NCBI RefSeq assembly: GCF_029227915.1
Contig: NC_079875.1
Span: 9,731,001 to 9,795,000, forward strand
From: Hydractinia symbiolongicarpus
Taxonomy: Eukaryota; Cnidaria; Hydrozoa; Anthoathecata; Hydractiniidae
Length of the DNA stretch: 64,000 bases
Reading direction: 5' to 3'
Positions 45,206 through 55,700 of the stretch are shown here, piece after piece. Each line of letters opens with the position of its first letter. The first letter of the stretch is position 1. The notes beneath the pieces were generated by a model that saw only the letters and a program-made list of their open reading frames with translations, was not told the origin of the DNA and ran no database searches. The translations under genes and the position numbers were made by a program.

Positions 45206-45303
45206 CTAGTCGTTAGCCCGTGGAAAAATCCACAGGTTCGCTCGTCGCAGCTAAGCTACCATTTTGCGTGACAGACAGATGTATACGGGTAATTTAATAT
45301 AGA
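45206..45303 (-). mobile_element. Complete 98-bp miniature Helitron
   Basis: On the minus strand the unit begins TCTATATTAAATTACCCG and ends with a hairpin (CCTGTGGATTTTTCCACGGG), a spacer and CTAG. It is flanked by A on the 5' side and T on the 3' side, the exact Helitron insertion signature. A related copy is at 53195-53353. It carries no coding capacity. Confidence 0.8.
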
Positions 45304-45519
45304 TATAGCTACAGTGATTGTTGTGGGAAAAAGGAATAGCTAATTGTGATTTACTATCTGTTTCTGACTAGCAATATTAAGATGGTTTTTTTTATTATAA
45401 CTCTGTAGGAGTTATTGTGAAATTCACTCCCAATTTCTTATGTGGAAATAAAAGGTATCAAGAAACAGAAATCAATTTTAGCTTTTTGCTATATGCTTTA
45501 GATGAAATGACTAAATAAC

Positions 45520-48500
45520 ATGGAAGAACAACCTGCCAATCTAGATTCGAATTCATTAGATAGTGCAGAAAGTGATTCAGAACTCTTGGTAAGTATATAT
45601 TATTTGTATTATTATATGAGATCATATAATAATACAAAAAATGTGTGCATTTGACTGTAACAGGCAAAGTAGATTGTTCATTTTGTCTTTATAGTTGTGC
45701 TGTCAATAACGCTATAATTAAACATCAATATCTTACCTTAAACTAATGAAGCTATTACAATGTAGTTACAACTCTTTCACTGTGCAGCTAAGGATCACCT
45801 TGGACCAAAATGTGACCAATTTTGAAAAGCTGTTACTGAACGAACAGGTTGATGATGTCATCCAAAACCATTTAAACCTTAATATTTTTGTAAGCTTTGG
45901 TCTAACCACATAACCCTATACATTACTGCAACGAATAAACAAATTTTGAAAAAAATGTATATCGACCAATCAGGCCTGGAAATTTGTGGAGTCTAGGGAA
46001 ACAATCCATCGTTACCCTGATTTGAAGTTGACGGAAACGATCAAATGTTTTTTCGTTTCCGCAAAGTAGACTTTGCGGGAACGAATTGGTAACCACAGTA
46101 ACAATTAGCTTTAACCGATAAATAAGTCGAGAACCATTTTATAATCGCCCTAAGTTAGTTACAATACCTACTCCATAGTGCAATGCGTCTTCCCCTCCGT
46201 TATAAGTAATCCAAGTCACTGTGCCGACTGCCATATTGCATTCTCACGATATATTTATTTGGATGGATTATATAAACCATGTTATCACTTAAATTGTATT
46301 TATGGTCTTGGGAAATATATCAAGTCATAACACTGAAGCGAAGCCCCGGAAATAACGTTAACAAAAATTAAAAATAGAAGAACAAATTTTCTTCATTAGA
46401 AACAACAAGCATAGATCAATGGATAATGAGCCACAGTAGTTGTATTCTCTAAATAAAAATACTCAAAAGCAACAAAAGAGCTTCATAGTGAAAGTTTCAA
46501 GATATACCTCATGTTCAAAATATTCTGGCCTTATCAGACACAACTAGCCAGGGCATTTTTTATGCAATCACGGTGTTTTGTACCGCTGTCATTTTCTTGT
46601 ATGCCAATTCATAATGGCAGACCTGTCACAAATCGTTGAAAATTCTTGCTCTTTGAGAAATAGGGCAAAAGTTTAAGATTGTGAGTAAAATTGTTATAAT
46701 TTAAAACATTGTTCAAGGGAAATGATTTATTGTTATCATGTGACGGAAATAATAATAATAATAATAATAATGGTATATTTCGGGCATATCCATATATTAC
46801 AATGGCTCTTCATCCCTAATTAAAAACAGCTATTTATAATAAAAATTAAAGAAAATTTTAAAAAGCGTAATATATATTTCAGTATAAACATTAATCAACT
46901 AAAATTTGACTCGAAATGGACATGAGAATAGAGTAGATAGGACTAGTGGAGAAATGGCTAGAGGCATGGTGGGATGCGATAGCGTGGAATCGATTGGTGA
47001 GAAAACGTAGGGACAAGGCAAAATCAACAAATGAACAGATTATATATTAAAGAAATACTATAGTATTAGTATATGTAATCAAATAAAGTCAGAGACTAAA
47101 ATGGACTTGGAATAGAACGAGTAGAACAAGCGGAGAGAACAAAAATCAGCCTGGGGGAAATAGTAACTTGATTGGCTGGAGCTATGCGCATACTGAGGAC
47201 ATACTGGGTAGAATCGAGGCTGTTGTTGGAATATATAAGAACAGGACAAAATCAACAAATAAACATGCAATCGTAAAGTCGTAAATAAAAGTGAACAGTG
47301 TGTGTATATATTGAATGCAATATTTTCTATAAAAAACAAAACAAAAAAAACTAATGTTTATTTATATATTTTGCAAGAGCTCTATCTGATAAATAACATT
47401 TAGCTCCGTAAACAAATTTTTTATAAACCACTTCTTTTCGTAGACTGGTGGGAAGATCGTTCAGTTGTCGACTACTTCTTCCAATAAAAGTTTTATCCAA
47501 TGCGTTAACTTTGAATTCGGACACACATCTTTCAGAACTTCTTGTCGTTCTTTCTGTTTTCTTCATTTCCAGCCCTTTCAGGTATGTGGGAAATTCTGTT
47601 TCATGCAAAGATTTGTGAGCGAGTTTCAACATGTTCAAGTTAATTCTCTCTTTGGAGGGCAACCATTTCAAATTCAAAATATCTGCTGTGGTACAGTAGT
47701 GCGCTGTAACAAAGGCTGCTGCACATCTTAAAACTTTGTTTATACGGTTAAGTTTGTAATCTGGTGCGTTGGAAAACACCACATTGCAGTAGTCAAGTCT
47801 AGAGAGTAACAGTGTCTCCGCTAACTGTTTACGTAAGTACTGAGAAGCTGAATGTTTCAATTTGCGCAATACAGAAAGCTTACAGTAAGTAGATTTCAAA
47901 AGCTGGTTTAAATGAGTGTCCCAGGCTAAATGTTCATCAAAATGCACACCAAGTAACTTATAACTTGCAACTCTTTCAATAAGTTTATCACAATGTTTAA
48001 TATTGAAGGTTACATGTGTGTCATCATCTAACTTATGTGTTTGTGACATTCCGCTTCCCGAAAACAGCATGATTTTAGTCTTGCCTTGGTTGAAAGCAAG
48101 GTTGTTGTTGGAAGACCAGTCACACAAGTTGTCCAAACGTTGTGTGAGTTGTTCAATGGCATTCGGTAATTCGTTTTGTTTACAGTGATCATAGCAAGAT
48201 GTGTCGTCTGCGAATTGACAAACTGTCCCATGAACTGCATCTTGTAGGTCAGTTACGTACAAGTTGAAAAGAATCGGCCCTAGAACTGAACCCTGTGGCA
48301 CACCAAATTGAACGGTCTCCATCGATGATGAACAGTCATCGATTTGAACGTACTGCAATCGATTGTTGAGGTAGGAAAACATCCATAGAACAGCTGGTTT
48401 AGAAAAGCCAAGATGATACAGCTTAGTTATGATAGTTTTGAAATCAACTGTATCAAATGCCTTGGAATAATCTAAAAACATTGCTAGTGTCACTTCACCC

Positions 48501-51500
48501 TTTTCCATGGCTTTTATAATATCATCGTGTATTTTCAGCAGTAAGGTGGTAGTCGAGTGATGCTTTCTAAATCCGGACATGGTGTCTTTGAGTACATTCT
48601 CAGATGAGATGTATTCACATATTTGATTTGCGATACACCTTTCGTACACTTTAGACAAGGTCGGCAAAACTGAAACAGGTCGATACTGATCTGGAGAAGT
48701 AGCATTGTCACATTTTGGAATTGGAGAAACCTTTCCGATTTTCCATTGCGTATGAAATTTTTGCTCATCAATACCAGAATTAATAACATGTGTTAAAGGT
48801 GAAATGAGATATTCTAATACAGGTTTTATAAGAGCAACTGGTATATTATCGAATCCAGCGGAACAATCCATGCGAAGCGATTTCAGTTCTGTTTCAACTT
48901 CCGCATAGGTCACATGTCTAAAATACAACTCTGAACGGTCATTGCGTAGTTGGAAATTGTTAATATGATTCAATAAGTCATCTTGTGTAGTTGGAACAGC
49001 GTTCAAAATTCTATTCGCGGTTGATACATAGTGATCATTCAGCGTGGTTGGATCCAGGCAAATTTTATCTTTCTTCGGATTCAGAATACGGTGAATAAAC
49101 TTCCACACATCTGCAGGTCTTTTTGAGCTTAGAGCTTTCTTGAAAAACGTTTTCCTAGTGTGCTTGATCGTACGTTTCAGGTTATTTCGAATATCTCTGA
49201 AATTATCCCAGTCACTATCAGATTGTGTCAGGTGAGCTTTGTGACGCAATTCTCTACATTTGCTTTGCATATCATTAATGCGGAGATCTTTTAGCCATGG
49301 TGCTGGAGGTCTGGTAACTTTGATTCGTTTCAATGGTGCATGTCGTTCTATACATGAAGATATTAATTCATTGAGAATATCTAGTTTATCATCTGCAGAT
49401 TCTGAAGAATAAACAACACTCAATGGTAATTGGGAAAAGTCAGTGACATAATCATTTAAAATGTAATTCTTGTAATCACGTATATATTTAAAACGAGGCT
49501 GAAATCTTGTAACTCTTGTGTTGATACAGGCATATATAGCATCATGATCACTTATTTCTGGTGTTGGAGTAACATCACAAAGTTTTACTTTACATTGAGC
49601 GTTTGTTATAAAATGGTTAATTAGCGTAGTCCCTCTTCTGGTTGGCTTCGTAACATGTTGTACTAAGTTATGAGAGTCAAGAATGTCGGTTGTACACTGT
49701 TGTGATCTGTGAATTCTCCAACAAGTTGATGTTCATATCACCGGTAATAACAATGTGACCTCTCCACTGAGACACGACTTATCTAATATAATATCCACTT
49801 TACTGAGCCATTCAGCTTTGCTTGCATCGTCAAAGTTCGGTTGATAAAAAACACCCAACAGAATTTTGCTATGTCTATTGTGACCATTTATCTCTATCCA
49901 TATGTGTTCAAGTTCGTTATGTAAAGTTGTGATGTCATTTCGTAATTTAAAGTCAATATCATCTTTAACATACGCTGCCACACCACCTCCTCGCCTTTCT
50001 TCCCGGTTTTTATAGACTAGCTTGAAACCTGGTAATTCAACATATTCGATAATGTGGATATTTTTAACAAATGTTTGTTTTTGTTCAGCGCTTCAAGATG
50101 GTAGTCAGTCATTGATACGTCGTTCTCACTTTCTACATAGGATGTATTTAGTGAAACATTGAGAAACGGGAGAACAGTATGAAGACATCGATCACACATT
50201 GTTTCGTACGGTACTCGAGAATTCGTAACCAAGTGTTGTTTATTTTGGCATACTGCATGTGAAACATCGAGGCATTGACTACATAATAGACGTTTTTGGT
50301 TACATCTCACTACTTTAGAACAAGTGCTGCATTTAGGAGCGACGAAACCAGGTCCTGGATTAACTTCAATATCACCATCAAGAATAAGATTAAACGTGGC
50401 ACTGCAATTTGAATAATACAATACCCGTGATTTCCCTCTTTTAAGATGTCTCGCTTGGGTATTCTTTGGTAACGACGGTAATGAAGTTTCATAATGTACT
50501 TGTTGATCACTGGAACTAATTACGAATGTTGTTAAAATTAATGTGTAAAATAGAATTTTTCTCATATCACCTGGTTTCTATTAGATGGAATGTAAGAAGC
50601 TGGTGTAGAAAATTCTCCCGCAATCAATTTTCAGAGCAACGACTTATTTTGTAAATTCCTTCCAAATTATTAGTCAATTCACAAAATGTCTTCTTGGTTA
50701 TCATGTATCAATTACAAAATAAATCTGTGTTAAAATCTGTAACAAATATGAGTAAAATCTTGGTTTATCATAACTTTATCAATAACTTTTATCAACAATC
50801 AACAAACACGTCCGTTCTCAACGGATAGTTTCCGAACTATAACTATAAATAAAACGATTGTTTCCGCCAAATTTCCGGGCCTGCGGGTTATTGCTGTTGT
50901 CTTCAAAATTATATAAATGACGGGTGTTTCTCACTGTTTTATGGCAGAAGTGGATTTTTCTATAAGATCATCAACTAGTTTTCTGTGACAAGTATTTTTA
51001 TTAATGTAATCATTTGTCTTTACTGATGTTCAAAAATGCATGTCCTAAATGTACCAGACAGCAATTCAAACGTTGAATCTTTTGTATTGTATTTCTGCCT
51101 ACAGTTACTGGAATTATGACACTAGGCATCTTGAGTGTATATCATGTGAAATATGCACCACATGACCGACGCAATGAGAAAAAATTGGCATACCATCCTG
51201 ATTATCAGTTAAAGATCTTGATGGTTGCAATGGTCCAGGTTATAATCTATTATAGTGTGTTCAAAATAGAAATATTTTTATTTTATAATATCAAAATTAT
51301 TCAGATAGTTAAAATGTTTATAAAGCTTGTTTTTAATTTGTTGTACACAATTTCTGGAGTGCAAAATATTTCCCTACATTTGATTGCTAATTTGTTTAAT
51401 GCAAGAAATATTACTATCTCAAATCTTTTTCCATAACTAGTTCAATATGTAAACAACATCATTATATATAACGTTTCAACACGTTCCAACTTTGCCAACC

Positions 51501-52752
51501 TCAAAATAGTGAAGTACCTAATTTCATTTAGTTTGGATAAATATTTCTAACTATTTAAGAAAAGTAAGAGTCTTCACCTCATAAACATGTTGCTGAAAAT
51601 TTATTCTTAAAAGGAAACTAGGACCTAGTGTTCTTTATCTCTGTAACCTTAGACTGATTGTACCATAAAGCTCTGATCTGGAGATTTTGGGTGGCAAACC
51701 CTTGTGATTTCATATGATGACCTATTTTGGGAATGAGAATCCATCTTTAGGTCTAAAAATGATGTATAAAAAACAGTTAGGACAGTTGAAAAGTTATACA
51801 AGTATATAGTAGATTAGTAGATAAATCATTCTCTATAAACACCCACTACAAATATTAAAACAATTCTCCAATTACGATATATATGTAATAAATAAAAGAC
51901 ATATCAGTATTATTTACTAACATAAAAATAACAAACAGCATTGGTGTAAATATATTAACAAAAAGTGTAAATGGAAGTCGTATTTATTGTTGTTTGTATT
52001 CTTTTGTCTAATTTTAGCTTTCACCTTCTGTCACATTACTGCATGCAGAAAATGCAGACAGAAAAGAAAAAGACAACAATGCAATTCAACAAGACCAAAA
52101 CTGCTCAAGTAAATTCCGTGTTCTGATAATTTTGCTTGCCGTTATAGTAGCAATGCTTGCTGTGTCGTTAGCAGCAGTGGTTTTTCGGTGCAATAAGAGA
52201 TTTGTAGGTGCAACAAGGCATCGTCATACCAATATTAAGTACTTCTTCCAAATATCAGATACACACTTAGACATATACTACAATGCTAATATAACAAATA
52301 AGAAGCATGGCATGTGTCGAGACAAGCCTTTAAAAAAAGAGAACTCAACCACTTATGCAGACAATGTAGCAACATTTGGTAGAGTTCAATGTGATTCATC
52401 AACCCTGTTGTTGCAATCTCTTTCTAATAAACTGCAAAATGTCAACAAGAAGTTGGACAGATCTGCAGAATTTGTGTTGATTACAGGTTGGTGCGTCATT
52501 AAAATGTCATTGTTTTTGTGTGTTAAAATAGCAGTGGGTTTTTACTATAACATGCTGAATTTTCTAAATGGAGATTTTGTTGAAATTACATCTCCTTCCA
52601 TATCTAAAATAATTTGTACAACAATGACTATATCTTGCCTTTAATTACTACTTCCCTCTACATTTTGTTTTCTTTTTTGATTTATTTATGTCTTCCAGAT
52701 TTTATGTTTTGTTTACAATAATAAAAGAAAAACAAAGTTTGTTTCGTCATAT

Positions 52753-52783
<31 letters not shown>

Positions 52784-55700
52784 GCAAGAAAATGCCACAT
52801 ACAAATAAAATAAAGTGTTTTATTCCTGATAAAAGCCTTCTTTTCATGTTTTAAGATGGGTTTTCCGGAAAATTATTATATAACAAGTTTTCCCCCAAAG
52901 TTTTTCGAGTGTCAACGAGAGAAAAATTAAAAAAATTTATTTGTGACAGATAACATCACACATATCATTACAAAATAGACTAAGAAAATTATAAGGAAAT
53001 CGTTTTGCTTATAATTAGGTGACCAGTCTGCACATAGTTATGATTATTTTCAAGTCAATGCTACTGAATCTGTCCTTTGGTCAATTGGAAACAGTACAGT
53101 GATAATTGGTGATGGACTACCAACTGTTCCTGTCTTTCCACTTATTGGTAAGTTCTTTTTTCTTTTTTTTTTGACGATTTTTAGTATTTTAAGACTAGTC
53201 GTTAGCCCGTGGAAAATCCACGGGTTCGCCCGTTGCAGCTAAGATACCATTTTGTGTGACAGACAGACAGACAGACAGACGTATACGGGCATTATGATAT
53301 ATTATGACAGACGTATACGGGCATTATGACAGACGTATACGGGCATTATGAGATGACAATTCTTTCTTGGTTGTTTATATGGATCATAGAGGTATAAAAG
53401 AACAGGCGATACAACTCACGAATAGTCTATTTAAATTCTATTCAAATTTCAATTGAAAGCGGTGTCCTTTGGAACTATGCGAAGTTCACTGAATATACAC
53501 AGATTTACAGCATACTTTCGTTTGTTTACGTTTTTTAAAGCCATTCTAATACATATTCCCTGCAGGCTGAAGTCTAAGTCACTTCTGAATTTTATTAGCC
53601 AATTATCTTTGAAGGATATATGAAACATTAGAAGCCGAGAAAACTTCAGTATTTTTGAGAAAAAGTGGAATAACATTAAAAACATTAAAAAAAACTGGCT
53701 TAAAACATAAGATATATATGCGCCGTTGTAACAGTGTTATAGCCACTGCACATTTAATGTTTAAGAAAACGTCTCTAAAAATTTTAAGTCGATCTATTGA
53801 TGTTTGCACTGCCTTTATTTCTGACATACTTTTAATCAAAATTTCTGTAAAAAACGTGAATAAGAGCCATTATTTATGTTTTGATTTGCTGAATAATTTG
53901 TTTGTTTTATTTTGTTTGCTAAGGTTTTGTTCAAAAAAAGCATGATTTTTTAGAAAGCATCTTAAATTAACGTGTATTAGCAAGCCTAGAGAAATAAGAT
54001 AATGAATGTGAAATATTTAATATGAACAGAGGGTGAAGAAAGAAACGTTTTTATAGAATGATGTGCTTAACCCTTCCCGTCTCGTTCCCGGACTAGTCCG
54101 GGATATTTCTATACTAAAATAATCCTGATCCCGGACAGGTCTGGGATTTTACTAGGACTACTTTAAACTGCCCTCACGGCCGCCCGGTATCTAAAACTAA
54201 CAAGATTGATTTTTTTTAACACTAGAATAATTTATCTTTTATTTGAGCCTGATCTGATGATTTTTAAATTCGGCTACCGTATGTTATGCAAATTTGCTTT
54301 TCAAAATTAAAACAAAGATGGCGACTGGATTTAGTGCATACTGTGGCTCTGGATCTTCACCTTTTAGCAGCAGTAATGCATCATTTGGTCTCTCTATTAA
54401 TGAACTAAACCTTAAAGAGGATAGCGATGAGGATGTAGTAGCAAGTGATGATCCAATTAACAGATTATTTGGCCAGAGTGATAGTGAAGACAAAGATTTT
54501 TTGGGATTTTCTGATGGTGGTGAAGAATGTGTTGATGAAAGTTCAACTGATAATGATGAAGTGGCAGAACCTAGTTTGAAGAAAGCTAGCTAATTATAAA
54601 GATTTCATTGGTAATTATATTCAAATGATGTCCGAATAGAGAACTGAGAAACCGATAACGTTTTAGTATACATTATGATTTATATATCTCAAAATTATGT
54701 TTTATATACTTGATAAGAAGTTCCTCTTACATTCCTATTATTTGCTGGTCAAAAGCACTAACTAAGCATAGGTTGTGGTCCAATAAGCACAATCTAAGCA
54801 TGGCTAATAGACGAATTGCCAACTTTCCTTTTATATACTTACAATTCTTACTGAATTGTCTATTACCGGGTTCGAACCGGGACTTAGATAATGCTTTATG
54901 ACCATTTTTAAAAAAAGAGAAATACCTTACATGCATTTTAAACATAGTATATGCTTTAAATTAGTTGTTAAGGTTTATTTTAGACTAATATTATAAAAGT
55001 TACGAAAAATGTGTTTTTTGCTAAAAACACCTGGGATCAGGAACATAAAATGCCTGGGGCGGGAAGGGTTAAGATTTGGAAAAAGATTTTGTTAACATTT
55101 TAAGACTGTGTGATTAAATATCTAACAGACAAACTTAACTTATTTTTCTTTCTACGGTGTGCCATTTGCATTTCAAAACAAAAGTAATCACATGTTAGAT
55201 AAAAATATCTAATACTGTGACATCGCCATTGCAAGTTTGATAGGAAAAGTAGTAAATCCATAGTTGCTGCAAAGCATAAAAACTTTAAATGGTTTAGGAC
55301 CATCATTTAATACTCTTCACCTATTATACATACTCCTCTCAATATAGACTTTTTCAAGCTTAAACAAATTAAATAAATTAGCGCTATTAGCGTTATTAGC
55401 CAACTATTTTGCTATTTTACAATAATAATTAACGCTATAGTGTTATCTCATGTTTGGGCTTTTTTAGCGTTAATTAGTGACATTTCTTTTGATTTCGTAG
55501 CGATATAACGTTAAAATTTAGCGCTAATTTGTTTATTTGATAAATTTAAAGTTGTTAACTTTTTCTAAATATTCAGCTTTTAGAATATCAAATTATATTC
55601 ATAAGTTACATATTTGATCTATTTCTTTCAAATAACTCCCCTTCGTTGATTGTATTTTTGTATAATAACTTATGTTATATTCAAAAAAACGTATTTCAAT

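Noticed and set aside
46040-46095. Hairpin CGTTTCCGCAAAGT/ACTTTGCGGGAACG
   Set aside because: A small palindrome without flanking duplication or a second copy; it is too short to call an element.
51116-51436. 106-codon plus-strand frame in the PPN1-like intron (YAPHDRRNEKKLAYHPDYQ)
   Set aside because: A splice-acceptor-like CTACAG precedes it, but the known exons join perfectly without it, and no family was recognised. It could be an alternative exon, but I cannot support that.
54855-54885. B-box-like GGGTTCGAACCGGG suggesting a tRNA gene
   Set aside because: No matching A box or cloverleaf can be drawn around it, and it lies inside the piggyBac element.
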